From: Pelodera strongyloides
Lineage: Eukaryota > Nematoda > Chromadorea > Rhabditida > Rhabditidae
Reading direction: 5' to 3'
DNA length: 64,000 nt
Assembly (NCBI GenBank): GCA_036852015.1
Contig: JAANDG010000339.1
Coordinates: 96,368 to 160,367 of the forward strand
The first letter of the stretch is position 1, and each line of letters starts with the position of its first letter. Made by a program: the position numbers and the translations under genes. Below the pieces are notes generated by a model. The model saw only the letters and a program-made list of their open reading frames with translations, was not told the DNA's origin and searched no databases. Positions 1 through 11,531 of this stretch are shown here, piece by piece.

Positions 1-173
1 AAACCGTAAAAACGTTTCTGACTACGGTACCTGGCCGAACTGTTTGCCGGGGAATAACTCTGTGAGTTCTAGGTGCAACGAAATGCGGTTTTTACAGTAA
101 TATTTCTGAAATTCCGGACATTCTGTGCAAGTAAACTGAGGAACACTTTTTTCTCGTGGGCCTCTCCCTTTAA
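1..173 (-). repeat. half copy of TTAA foldback element (GGCCCACGAG family)
   Basis: The stretch matches each arm of the foldback at 12,413-12,869, from the GACTACGGTACC word through GGCCTCTCCCTTTAA, where a TTAA ends it. Only one arm is present here; the partner is either cut off by the window edge or lost. Open frames across it are incidental because the same sequence recurs inside another gene's intron. Confidence 0.8.
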
Positions 174-391
174 CATTGGAAGAAATTCATGTCTTTTCTC
201 AAATACAAACACTTGTAAACCGAAAAAAAAAGTTGTGAATTTTTGGTTTGAGGTGCGATAATTTGGGGGTGAGCGAGTGTGCATTTTTACAAGAAAAAAA
301 CCCATCAAAGTGCCGAATAGACGACAACAAATGAAAACACGATATAATTTGTTTAATTTTATTTTCTTCAATTGTATATATTCTAGTTATC

Positions 392-2562
392 TCAAAGGCG
401 AATGTGAAATGTACGGATGAAATCGGGTGAACGAGATACGACGTGCTCGAATTCTGCGTACGAAATGCGTTCGTCTCCGTCCAAATCGGCTTCTTCGATT
501 ATCTGAAAATAAGGAAGGATGAATAGAACCAATAGGGGAAATTTCATATCTCACCACCGTTTTGATAGAAATCTGCTTTATGTGTAAATAAATATTCAGT
601 GTTTGTTGTTTGAAAAACAACTGTAATTCTCGATAAGTCCAGTTTGTAAGGAAAAAATCATGTCTGCCAGACGACTCTGATTAGGGACTTGGTGTTGTAT
701 TTTCTCTCAGAAATGGCTTACTCTCTCAATAATGAATTCGACCTCTTCATCACTCAGCTCATCCCTTGTTAATGATCTGATCATCTTTGAAAGGTCATCA
801 TGTCCCAGATGATCGTCACCATCGAAGTCTGAAGCATAACCATTTATCTTCACAACTACCTATGCGATTGTCTGAAACTTTGCTAATATGCCGTGGAAAC
901 ATAACTTCATGTATTTGAATTACAAAGTACCACCGTTGCCTTTCAGTTTATTGTGGACATGCATAAGTAGATACGGAAATGGAAATTCATTCAGGAGTCC
1001 TAACCACTAAACTCGGCTAACCTTCGCTCACTTAGCAGTCGCTTGTAATTCAAACATCCAAAGTCATACCGTATATTCTGAATGCATATTTTAATTTGAG
1101 CTGTAGTGGAGCCATTTCGGAGAACACTGAGAACATGTCGAGAAAATCGTCGAATGTGAGATTCCCTCTGCCGTCTTCTGAGAAAACTTCGCATATACGA
1201 CGACGGAAGGGGTTCTCCTTAGAAAAGGACAATATGTATTATCTTTTATTAATTTGAACTTAACTTCCCATAAGTATTTGCAGTTTTATTGGTGTTTCTA
1301 TTGAGTTCCACCCATATGGGTGTGTGCTTATGCTAATAAATGGTGAAAAGACAATAAACTTCTTATCGACTAAAAGACGAACCCTGAGTTCTGGCATTCT
1401 TTCCACTTCTTCGAAGCACAACGTGACAATACTTGGTCGATTTCCCTGCATATTCGTCGGAATCTAAACATGTGAGTATGAACAATGGATTTCAAATGTA
1501 TTTCTAACATTATCAGTTGATATCAATCACATTTTTTCGTGTCCCACAGTAGCACGCACGACATAGAGTGGTCTTTCTGTTATTGAAAAGGGTCAAACTC
1601 AAACGACACCTAGTGCGCCAGATGTCCAGTAAACGGAGTACAAATTCAGTCAAACAAATTGCGGGAGATACGCCATAAGAGGGACACTCGAATTTTACAA
1701 TTCCGCACCCCGCCTTCACGTCGTCTTTTTTTTTTTTTGCACGGATCCTGCACGGCGTTGTACTATTGAACGAAGCAATATATCCCACCTTTTGAGGGTT
1801 TAGCTGATAATACCTCTTATACAACCGAATGATATCTTTGCGGGTGAAGAATGTGCAGTCCTGAACAGCAATAAGTATATTATAGTTCATATATTATTTC
1901 TTCAGGGCATATAAGATGACAAAGAATGGAGACAAAACACTTTAACAAAGAACAGTCATGGTCATGAAATTTCATATAGGAATCATGTAAATATCTTATT
2001 ATATAAAGTTGGGAGCTTTGTTTGTTTGTGCGTTTGTTTGATTGTACGTTTGGATGATGTGCGTTTGTTTGATTGTACGTTTGGATGATGTGCGTTTGTT
2101 TGATTGTACGTTTGGATGATGTGCGTTACGCTCAGAAAGTAGGATTGGTTCAGTAGTTCATGTTCCCATGCACTGAGCCATCTCACATCCCGAGCGCCCC
2201 TCTCACAAAAGCCCGAAAAAAGCTGCATATATGGAATGCGTGTGCCGTATCCGCCGTGCGAGTTGGCGGCGCTCAAAGTACTACGAAAAATACTACAAAG
2301 AACATGCAGATCTAGAGCAACAAAAAGAACAACGAAGCTAGGATTTTTGCATATGATCCATATTCTAATTTTTTGTAACTACTTTTGAATCCACGTTTCA
2401 CGTATACATAAAATAAAATAAATGTAATAGAAAGTCGCCTCGGGCGGCGTAGCCGGCTGGTAAAAAAATATTTACCTGATATTCGTCGAGTTGTTCACGT
2501 GTGAATACCCCGCCTTTAGAAAATAAATTTAAATCAGAGAGGGAACTTCCATTGTTACCCAT
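392..2562 (-). CDS. CIB: calcium and integrin-binding (CIB) family EF-hand protein
   Basis: Six exons on the minus strand: 2476-2562, 1789-1860, 1383-1463, 1070-1217, 722-828 and 392-502. All junction phases agree and give about 201 residues, close to the roughly 190 of animal CIB proteins. The N-terminus [11 protein letters not shown] has the Gly2 myristoylation context of the family. Next comes a [18 protein letters not shown] helix, the [16 protein letters not shown] and [15 protein letters not shown] blocks typical of CIB, then two recognisable EF-hands ([15 protein letters not shown] around residue 130 and [23 protein letters not shown] near the end). The C-terminal [14 protein letters not shown] is diagnostic. 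CIB proteins bind Ca/Mg and membrane partner tails such as integrin alpha. The third EF-hand lacks a canonical position-12 glutamate (HDDL). The start follows a TTTAG acceptor by two bases, suggesting trans-splicing. Confidence 0.95.
1993..2455 (+). mobile_element. Helitron-like or SINE-like element in CIB intron 1
   Basis: It begins TCTTATTATATAAAG after an A and ends in a GC-rich hairpin, GTCGCCTCGGGCGGCG followed by GCCGGCTGG and then T. The same start and a similar end recur at 21,766-21,997. TC at the 5' end, a hairpin just before CTGG and insertion between A and T fit Helitron ends. The TTATATAA word also ends the tRNA-like SINE at 47,050, so a SINE tail reading is possible. No replicase is present. 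Confidence 0.5.
2028..2125 (+). repeat. 31-bp tandem repeat, three copies
   Basis: Three head-to-tail copies of a unit containing GTGCGTTTGTTTGATTGTAC and GTTTGGATGAT lie inside the element in CIB intron 1. Copies are nearly identical, so the expansion is recent. Confidence 0.85.
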
Positions 2563-2574
2563 TCCTAAAGTACT

Positions 2575-3223
2575 ATGCAGAGGGCTTTATAATGTAAAAA
2601 AAAACATGTCAATAAAAGATATAGTTGGACTCCAAATATCGAGAGGGGAAAATAAAGAGTCCAGAGGGTAGAAACTGTTACAGAAGGAGTGCGCAAACGT
2701 ACAGAAAAAATAACCCGCCAATTGGGCATGTTTGTTCAATATAACGTATAAAGGGACCTTACAATCAATGAGGGACATAAAGCGGGCCCCTGGCAGAGAA
2801 GGAGAGGGAGTCATTCCCTGGCCCAGCTGTTGCACCTCCCAGGCGCCGCTAGCACAGATAGGGCCAGTGTACGTGCAACGTAGTGTGAATCTATTCTACC
2901 GACATAAAAATGATGGAAAAAATACAACTATTCTGGTGTAAGACATGAGTATAGGCAAATAAGCCATCCCTATGTAACTTCCTCATCATTTTTTTTACGC
3001 TTCAAGTGTGTGCACCTTTATTCAAGGGAGTTCAAAGTACAATTTCAAGATTTGCTTATGACATGTTCCGCAGAGGTCCTGAGCAGTAGGCGACGAGTTC
3101 CGGATGACAAATTGCTCGACGTCTTCGGGCTAGTGCCAGGAGGGATCATCACGAGCATAGGGCCACCATGAGCAGATCCAGTAGGAAAGTGACAAGTATC
3201 ACGTGTAGGTAGGAAGGAATTCA
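2575..3223. other. spacer between CIB and first Harbinger-like foldback
   Basis: No gene is supported here. The stretch 3071-3140 resembles, on the plus strand, the minus strand of 25,880-25,965 inside gene B (shared words CGCAGAGGTCCTGAGCAG and AGGCGACGAG). With a two-base gap both can be read as RRGPEQ..RRR.P.DKL, so this may be a gene fragment or a dispersed repeat. Confidence 0.4.
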
Positions 3224-3496
3224 GGGCGCGTTTGGGATTGATTTTCCGAAAGGAAACTCGGCCAAATCCTCGTTCGGGATGGACTTTTTGGAAACGTTCC
3301 AATGCTTGGAGAAAACAAAAAATACACTATGAATTAGCATGGAAAATTTGAAAAATATGAGCGGGAAACGTTTTTCGCATGCTAATTCCTACTGTATTTT
3401 TTGTTTTCTCCAAGCATTGGAACGTTTCCAAAAAGTCCATCCCGAACGATGAATTTGTATGGTTTCCTTTCGGAAAATCAATCCCGAACGCGCCCT
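3224..3496 (+). mobile_element. Harbinger/Tourist-like foldback MITE
   Basis: Nearly the whole element folds on itself. Ends are GGGCGCGTTTGGGATTG and CAATCCCGAACGCGCCC, flanked by TCA on both sides, which fits a 3-bp TNA target duplication. It belongs to the same end family as 5134-5422, 5893-6128 and 48,457-48,726. Confidence 0.8.
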
Positions 3497-4370
3497 CATA
3501 AGTTACACCTTGAAATGTTCAACCTGTGCAGTTGCGTTATATTTTCGCTCCGCACTCATTTCCTCCCTATAAAGGCGAATTTCCATACTAATGAAAAGAC
3601 AGATTTCTTCATTTTAATCACTTTATGTCTAAAGTAATTGCAGTGTTCTTTGGTGAGATCCACGCAGTACCGTATACAAAAAATTAGGGTACAAATAAAT
3701 TAATATGCACCCAGCAAATATTGAATCTTGAGACGAATTGCGTGATTGTACACTAGACTACGGTATGATTTAAATGCGAAAACCGCGCGCGGAATCGGCA
3801 TCATTGCTGTTTTATTTCAATGTTTTTGTTTCTATTTTTAAAGTTAGTGTTCTTTATGATTTCGTAGCTGTGAATTCGGCCTCCGCAGCTGATTTTCTAC
3901 GGGGAGGTTTAAATATAGCCGTGGTGGCTTGTTCGTGTAAAATCCCCTGAAACGTTTATATATAAAAACTTGTAACTCCGGACCATTTCCCGTTTCTGCG
4001 GCTTTGTTAGATATAGCCGACAAGGTGTGTTTCGTTAATACCACCTTTAAATCTCATTGATGGAGTCACTTGTAACTTTTCTGCCACCCCATATTCAGAT
4101 AGACATCGTCATGCTTTCTAAGCATTTTTGCTTGGCGCGCCTCTGGCATAGGCATTGACATCTCATTTTTCAACGTGAAAAGTATCATCTGCGAGTCTTC
4201 AACATTGTCTTATCGAGTTTGTACAAGTTGGAGGGGCATCAGTTGAGATTTGTCGAGTTACAACATTTCTTCCACGTCTGTGTCGATTGGCCATCGTTTA
4301 TTGTGCATTGTTCATGGTCGTCTATAAACTCAGTTGCATTTTGTTCATCCTCTGGAATTTGTTATTACAG
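3497..4370. other. spacer upstream of La
   Basis: No coding exon is supported. The last bases, TTGTTATTACAG ending at 4370, form a good splice acceptor eleven bases before the La start codon. No upstream La exon was recognised, so it may be a spliced-leader acceptor. Confidence 0.5.
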
Positions 4371-4381
4371 GTACCCGAAGG

Positions 4382-7300
4382 ATGACAGCGGCAGCAGACG
4401 AAAGCCTTGAAAGCAAGATTGTGACTCAATTAGAGGTATTGCTTTTTTTCGTTCTGGTTTCAGTTTCTGATGATGTTGTTGTTGTGTCTTCGTCTTCCTA
4501 TTTTTAAGATTAGTGAAACTACCTGGATTGGAATGATGTCTTAAAAACGAACCTTTGTTCTTGTGTCTCTTCATTTATCAAAACAAGGTTGTGTAACTGT
4601 ATTATTTTAGTATTACTTCGGAAACATCAATCTGCCTCGAGACAAGTTTTTGCAAGAAAAACTCAAGGAGGACAACGGATGTTCGTTTTATGCCATATAC
4701 TACTAAACAAACAAAGCACAGCTGCACTTTGAGGCTGATAAATACTGAGAAACCGGTGTGAATTGAATTATTGAATGTTGTAGGGGTGCCAATTGAGACG
4801 CTGCTCACCTTCAACCGTCTCTCTGCGCTCAGCAAGGACGAAGATCTGATTGGCAAAGCGGTGAAGGATGCGGAATCAGAGATAATCTCTCTCAGTGAGG
4901 TTTGTTTGTTTCAGTTGTCTGTTGTCTCCACTACTTGCGAAAATTTTCGCCAATTTTGGTTCTAGTTTGTATTTCTTCCCCTTGTGACATTCTCAGCTTA
5001 TTTTTTGACTGTATCAGCTAATTACGCGAATTACTTGTGTGTCGAGAAACTTCCGGCAATTTAAGAGATACTTCTGAAGAATTTAACGGTGTTAATTGCT
5101 CTTTTTTTAATAATTTCACACAATCGAACACTTGGGGCGCGTTCGGGATGCCGAATTCCGAACAAAACACGTTTCCAAAGTAGTTCGGAATGGTAGGTCG
5201 GAAATTAAAAATTTTTCCACAGTACACAGTACATATAGCCTTTGGGCACATAGGCATTCATATTGTCTCCAAATATTTCTGCATATCTAAATATAAGAGA
5301 TCTATGTCGTCTATTTGCCCACGGGCTATATGTACTGTGGAAAAGATTTACATTTCCGACCGGCCATCCCGAACTACGTTTGAAACGTTTTTTGTTCGGA
5401 ATTCGGCATCCCGAACGCGGCCTGAGCTAGCTATTGGCTATTGCTACGCGTTACCTACTACGCAAAGCAAACATTGCGCGTGTGTATTTTTAGTATCAGT
5501 TATTAGTTATTTCTACATTTCGAATGGTGCTCGTGATTTTTCCAATAGAATGGGTTTTCCCCCTTTCCAACATTTGACTGGTTGTCCCCATTTAAATATA
5601 AGGAGTAGTTCTGCACTGGCCCCATGAAATGTACATTCCCCTGTATGTTCGTTTCAGGATGGCAAAAAAATTCGCCGTAATACTGGAAATCCTCTGCCTG
5701 AGAATTCTTTGGAGTATTGGCAACAAATCAAACACTGCACAGTTTACATGGTATGTTTGTTTTTGTTGAACTTGTGGATGTTTTCTTTCTGTTCTCTATT
5801 TCTTCTCCGTAGTGCAGAATACTTTACAATGACACTAAAACTCGGTGTTAACTGTACTTCTTATGTGATTTAGTACATATTTACTTATATTAGGGCGCAT
5901 TCGAGATGGACATCCTACTTTTACCGGAAAAGAAAAAGAAAACTTTTGGTTCGAGTTCGAGGTGGACCACCAGAAAAGAATTCCATTGTATACACATGCA
6001 AATGATCTATTAATTTTAGTTTCAATTGATTGCGGTACATTTGCATTTCCGACAATTTTTTTTCTCGGTGTCCATCTCGAACCACTTGTTTTTTCTTTTC
6101 CGAAAAATGTCCATCTCGAATGCGCCCTTAATCCATTAGTACAAGTGTATGTTCCGTGACTTCATATAAATGTTCCGTGCTCTATTTTCCCAACCACGAA
6201 CCATTTGTATTTAGATTCATGTCCCATTCTTTGTTTGCTTTAGAGTAATAATCTTTCAGAAGGGATTCAAGCCAGAAACAAAGCTGGACGATATTCAAGA
6301 GTGGGCGAAACAATATGGCCCCGTGGAGAACGTTCTTATGCGTAGGACGAAACCGGATAGAAAATTCAAGGGATCGGTGTTTATCACTTATAAAAAGAGG
6401 GAAGAGGCCGAGAAAGCTCACAAGGTGGGTACTTAATTGTGCTGCTTTCCTACGCTGTCAGGTTTTAATGTAGATAGTTGTTTTAAACCAAGTTTGAGTG
6501 GAGTCTAGTATTATCCTTTCAAATTTCAAGGTGTCGCTGAAGCGAGAGACTCAAACCCAATCACAAAAAAATATGTTCTCAATGGAATTTAGGATGAGGC
6601 GAAGTTTGGCGATGTTGAGCTTTTGAAAATGATGCAGGACGATTACTGGGCTATGAAAAACCGTGAAACAAAGGAGAAACGTGCTTCGGAGAAGGTGCTC
6701 TTGTGCTCTAAATATAACAAATAACAATAATACTTCTATTTTTAACATAATGTCCCTGCCATTTGGTTTATTGAAGAGCTGTATTATATGTGGTTTTAAA
6801 ATTTATTATTTAGTGCGGTTTTTGTGCTTCCGTATATTATATGCAAATTGTATGTCTCCGTCCGAGCCAAAAGCTTGCATATAATACATGGATATGGGAA
6901 TCGAATGCAGTATAAGTTTCACAACCCACGTACAATACCGCATTAACGTGGCAGTTGTACATATTAGAAAATACATGTTCATACAGAACAACAGAGTTAT
7001 AAATTTCAAGAAAGAATACCCTCTGTATATTCTTTAAGTCAAAGCTTGTTAAAGTTTAAAGTTGGCTTTTCATCTGATATTCGGCTTCTATCATTTCATT
7101 AGGAACAAGATTAGCATGAAGCTACATCGCCTTATATGGGATATCTTTGTGAAGTCACACTATTCTCACCGAATCATAATGGTAATGTTTCAGGCTCTAA
7201 AACAGGGCAAGAATAAGGAGGCGAAGTCGGAGCAAGAAAACGCCAAAGATTCGGTCACTTTTGTGAAAGGACTTATCCTTGAGGTACTTTGTATAAACAT

Positions 7301-8874
7301 TTATAGCCTATTTCGGGCCTTTTTAATTTTATTGAATGTGGATGTACAGATTAGCTTGAATATTTGTTTATCAAAGCAGACGTAGTGTACCTGGCTCTTG
7401 AAAGGCTTGTTTGTCATGCAAACATTTTTTGGCTGTAATGTACCGAACGAGCTGAATCCTAAAATGGAACGATTTTAAACGTTATATAACAGTTAACAAC
7501 AAGTTTAGTTATTTATATTTAGTTTTATTTTCTAGACAACTTATTATGATCCTTATCTTATGGCCTTTTGAATTTTCGATCGTCGGGAGACGCTTTGTTT
7601 TATTGCAACAATTATAGGTCACTGGCCTACCCAAAGACGCACCACTTACTGATGTGAAGGAATTTTTTGGAAAGTTCGGACCTGTAGGATATGTTGTTAA
7701 TGAGGGTATTGAAGGAGACAAGGCTCAGATTAGGTTGGTGTTTCATGTTAAAGGGATCAGCTCACCTCAAATCGTGTCTGTTTTTTTTGTTTCTTTATTT
7801 TCTATAAGGGATAATAAAAATTTGGAATACAAAAAGTAGTGTTATATTTCAATACTCACGAAGATATTAGGTGATAAAGTGGTGGATCGATCGGCCCGAA
7901 ATGAAAAAGTGTTAATTGTCCCATACAAACAAGGCGGGACAATTACACTTTTTCATTTCGGGCCGATCGATCCCCCACTTTATCACCCAATATCTTCGTG
8001 AGTATTGAAATATAACACTGCTTTTTGTATTCCAAATTTTTATTATCCCTTATAGAAAATAAAGAAACAAAAAAAACAGACACTATTTGAGGTGAGCCGA
8101 TCCCTTTAATATACTATGTGCTTGTTTTCCCGCGGAATTCCGTTCAGTGTCAAACTTATTTTATCTTGTGTGTCCTTACGCCCACTCTCAGCACTCTCGC
8201 ATATTGCGTACTCCTATATCCAAAATTTTAGATTTGCCGATAGCGAATTCGGTGCTAAGACCGCGTGGGAAAAGGCGGTGGCTGCGGCAGAGGATGGAAA
8301 AGTAAAATTCGGAGAAAGCGAAATTAGTGCAACGGTACTGATTTTCTTTTGCAATAATCTAGTTTATATAAGTTACATAACGTAAGACTTTGGTAAACGT
8401 AAAACGCATTTTTCGTTTATTTATCGTCCTTTTCTCGTCGTTGATGGTCTAACTCTTGCAGGTTCTTGATGGTGATGCTGAGTCGACGTACTGGACGCAG
8501 TTTAACGAATCGAAGAAAAATAAAATGAACCGCGCGAAGCAAAACCGTCGTGGTGGTGGTCGAGGTATGTAGTGGTTCTTGTTGCTAACTTTCGACTGTT
8601 TACTGTCGGTTATTTTATTTACATATTAGTTTTATTGCATGCATTATTATTTTGTAGATCGTCTATATGTTGTGTTTCTGGGTGGTCTCCATTTTATGTT
8701 TGTTTTGTTTGTGGGTTCTACTTTCTCCTCTTTGTAGGTGGTCGTGGAGGGCGTGGAGGTCGCGGCGGCCACTTCCACGGTGACCGAAAACGAAGAACTG
8801 AGGAGAGCGGCAAGGGCGATGCCGAGAGTGATGCACCTAAACCAAAGAAGACAACGTTTGCAGATGAAGAGTGA
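4382..8874 (+). CDS. SSB: lupus La protein homologue (RNA 3'-oligo(U)-binding chaperone)
   Basis: Eleven exons: 4382-4435, 4611-4680, 4784-4899, 5658-5750, 6260-6424, 6593-6694, 7194-7283, 7618-7733, 8232-8334, 8462-8564, 8738-8874. All phases agree and give 382 residues (human La has about 408). Residues 10-100 form the La motif with YYFGNINLPRDKFL and WVPIETLLTFNRL. Residues 105-170 are RRM1 (CTVYMKGF, GSVFITYKKREEAEKA). A basic linker follows, then RRM2 from about 231 (VTGLPKDAPLTDVKEFFGKFG), a Gly-Arg-rich stretch near 337-355, and an acidic/basic tail PKPKKTTFADEE. La binds the UUU-OH end of RNA polymerase III transcripts in the nucleus and helps them fold. Three introns carry foldback elements: 5134-5422, 5893-6128 and 7748-8109. 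Confidence 0.97.
5134..5422 (+). mobile_element. Harbinger-like foldback MITE in La intron 3
   Basis: Arms start GGGGCGCGTTCGGGATGCC and end GGCATCCCGAACGCGGCC. The interior shares GGGCTATATGTACTGTGG and TCCAAATA words with the element at 48,457-48,726, so both are copies of one family. Flanks are TTG and TGA, so any 3-bp duplication has decayed. Confidence 0.75.
5893..6128 (+). mobile_element. Harbinger-like foldback MITE in La intron 4
   Basis: Ends GGGCGCATTCGAGATGGAC and GTCCATCTCGAATGCGCCC pair over their length. TTA sits directly on both sides, a clean 3-bp target duplication of the TNA kind. The interior differs from the other copies, so this is a separate subfamily. Confidence 0.8.
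7748..8109 (+). mobile_element. TTAA-flanked foldback MITE in La intron 8
   Basis: It starts TTAAAGGGATCAGCTCACC and ends GGTGAGCCGATCCCTTTAA. Both halves are near-perfect inverted copies around a short GGCGGGACAATTA-like loop. A second copy lies at 22,080-22,441 with over 95% identity by eye. It carries no open frame worth reporting. Confidence 0.9.
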
Positions 8875-10170
8875 TTAACCGACTTCCGGAAAGGAATCCA
8901 TTATGTTCGTGTATATTGCAGTGTATGACTCTGTCTCATCGTTATTTGTTATTGTTACGACTGTTAGTAGTTATAACAACTATGTTAAGTAGTTAATTTA
9001 AGCTTTATTTTGTGCCCTAGAATTGTTACACTATGAACTTTAAACAAATGGTCGTTGACCATATTCGTAAATTATCCTCTTGTTGTTGATTACGTTCTGA
9101 CTTCGTTGAATTTGAATTGTTATTCGGTCCAGTAAAGATGTACTGTGTTTTGGCACTTTTTTTCAAATCTGACAGATGGAGGATAGAGTATTTAAGTTTT
9201 CGCGCACTTTCGCATGCGAAAGTATCATCCATGTTATTGCAGTTTCTAGTGGGAAACTACTCGAATTTTACATACAGTAAGAAATTTACATACACCTGCG
9301 GCGTGTTTTGCATACACCTAATGTAAAACTGCGCGAAAATGGAAAAGTCAACTTGGATGGTACTTTCGCGGCAAATTCGCGCAAAAGTGTAACATAAATA
9401 CTCTAGGAAGCACCTAATTCTTCGTGGATGAAATGCAGTAGAGTGTGCGTGGTGTATTTGAGCGTAAAGTAGCACGAAAGCGGCAATACGTTACATAAAT
9501 TTATGCACAGCGTTGTTTGATTCACGACACATTTTGTGACGTACAGTAGACCTTCAAGGTTTGGAAACGAAAGCAAAGGTTCGTGACCGAAAATTATATA
9601 TATTAGCATAGCTCTCAAAATTAATTAGCATAAATATTATAATGGCATGCAAATGGGGTCGGTTTCATTTTGTTTATTGTTTGCTTGCTATCCAATACTT
9701 TTACCCCATAGCCGATCCATAATTTACGAATAGTTTTTCCTTTATTCACGTTTAGCTATTGTTCTATATTTTTTATTGTTCACGAAAGCTTTATTACACA
9801 AACTTTTAATTTAAATGCTGCACGTTGATAAAATCTACTTGGAAATATATTTATGGTAAGAATTAGCAACTCCGAATGTGGTTAAGGATCCCTCTTCAAA
9901 CTCTCTCGTTAGAGAGACTTTTGGCTCCAAAGGTGTTGGGTGCCTGAAAAAGTAACTTTTTTCAGTATATTACTCTTGCATTACCGCGCGTTGATTTTGT
10001 ACTTCGTTTACTTTATATATAGTATATTAGTACTACTTACAACAGGGATTGGTTCCGCGGGGGCCTTCATTCCGGGGGCAAGTGTGACTCCGGCCTCCTC
10101 TCTAGCTTGAACAGGGGCTTCTCTCGGCGGGGCTTTGGTGTTTATCAAATTCTCACGGTTGATCTCAGAC
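8875..10170. other. La 3' region and spacer with a degraded palindrome
   Basis: No gene is supported. Within 9186-9410 GAGTATTTAAGTTTTCGCGC and its diverged reverse complement face each other around a short spacer, indicating an old foldback element. The La polyadenylation region should lie in the first 150 bases, but no single signal stands out. Confidence 0.4.
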
Positions 10171-10509
10171 TTAAAGGGAATATGTAGGCACTCAAAATGA
10201 AGCAAAAAAACGCGAAACTAGCGTTTCCATACCAGACGTTAATTTAAATAGGCGACTGAATATGTAAATACGAATTTGCATGCCCTGCATCTTGAATCTT
10301 GCTATTTGCCGAGATAAGTTGAAATTTGCTCCATCAGACCCAAATTTATGCCACGGGTCTGATTAACGCATTTACTATGGAAAAGGCGAACTTTGTAATT
10401 CATTTTCTTTCAAGTGGGTAATTGTAGACAACTTTTGTTATTGTTTCCTTAGAACACGCATTCTATTAATACAGCTTAACTTCAAAAAGGGCCTACATAT
10501 TCCCTTTAA
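10171..10509 (+). mobile_element. TTAA-flanked element, empty-site copy
   Basis: Ends are TTAAAGGGAATATGTAGGC and GCCTACATATTCCCTTTAA. It is the uninterrupted relative of 20,647-21,330: here CAGCTTAACTTCAAAAAGGG is continuous at 10,472-10,491, whereas that copy carries a 363-bp insertion exactly at the TTAA. Confidence 0.85.
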
Positions 10510-11524
10510 TCAATCATCTGACATTATATTCGTGTATTATGGGTACGGTATATTACGGAATTATGGTACGGTCGATCTCCGATTACGGCTAATTAATACA
10601 TATTACGGTCATAGCCAAGTAAGAAAAGGTGGTCCCATCAAAGGGCGGCTTTCTTCAATAAAACTATAGTATTGACTTTGAACATTGATTTGTACTATGT
10701 TGTTTGTGGGAGAAACTATACCGGTGTAATCTTAAGCGGTCTTCCCTCACCATCTCCTCCACTCGATTTCTAAATGTTGCGTGATTAATGTTTTCCTAAT
10801 TTTCCTTCAGCTTCAGCGATATGATTTGTTATAATTCACGAGTGAGACCTATAAGAATAAGAAGCGTCAACAGAACGTATCGTAACAATAACCGTTTCGA
10901 AATGATTAAATGTAATGTATATAACGGCTAACCCTGTAATAATAGTAGTAAATTGCTGATCCAACAAGCGCTCCTCCAAGCAGGACAAGTCCAAAACTTC
11001 TTTTGCAGTAAAACGGAAGTGGGTGCTTCATTTCAATATAAATAAGGTTCGTGCCGGATTATGGCTCAGTCCCTTTATATTCCAATGTAGCTCATTAGAA
11101 TACATCCTAAAGCTAGTTAGTAGGTACGTTTCCCCATGTACACCTATACTATCACAGGAGCATGCTGTAATACAAGTCTGTGAAGTGTGAGTGGTGTTTT
11201 CTACGTCGTTCTTTGGGGAAGTTTTGCTTGCAGCATAGAGAGCTTCCGAAAGGGCTGAGCACGCATGCGGGCATGCGCACATCTTTTTAACTTGAAACTT
11301 GAATGTGTGCCGTTGGCGCGCATGAATGTGCGAACATGGGGAATTTATTCGCCTACTTGCGGCACACCAATGGCGCACCATTTTTTGTCTATCAGGTGAG
11401 GGACGAACTTTTGAGAATTATTGGAGCACTCTCATCTCGTTTCATGTTCAATCGTTGTCTACGTTTGCTCTGTATTTTCTCAGAAAAACTTGCAATTACT
11501 TTGAAGTGCAATGTCTGTTTTCAG
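10510..11524. other. spacer upstream of the Ser/Pro-rich gene
   Basis: No exon could be supported. The open frames at 11,028-11,605 overlap on both strands without family-like sequence. The region ends in CTGTTTTCAG, the acceptor used for the first coding exon of the next gene. Confidence 0.4.
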
Positions 11525-11531
11525 GCACCGC

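Noticed and set aside
2028..2125. CRISPR-like array
   Set aside because: Three adjacent units without spacers inside a eukaryotic intron: a simple tandem repeat.
2732..2941. 69-residue plus-strand frame
   Set aside because: No start context, no splice partners and low-complexity sequence.
3045..3302. 85-residue minus-strand frame
   Set aside because: It overlaps the end of a Harbinger-like MITE and is not continued by any exon.
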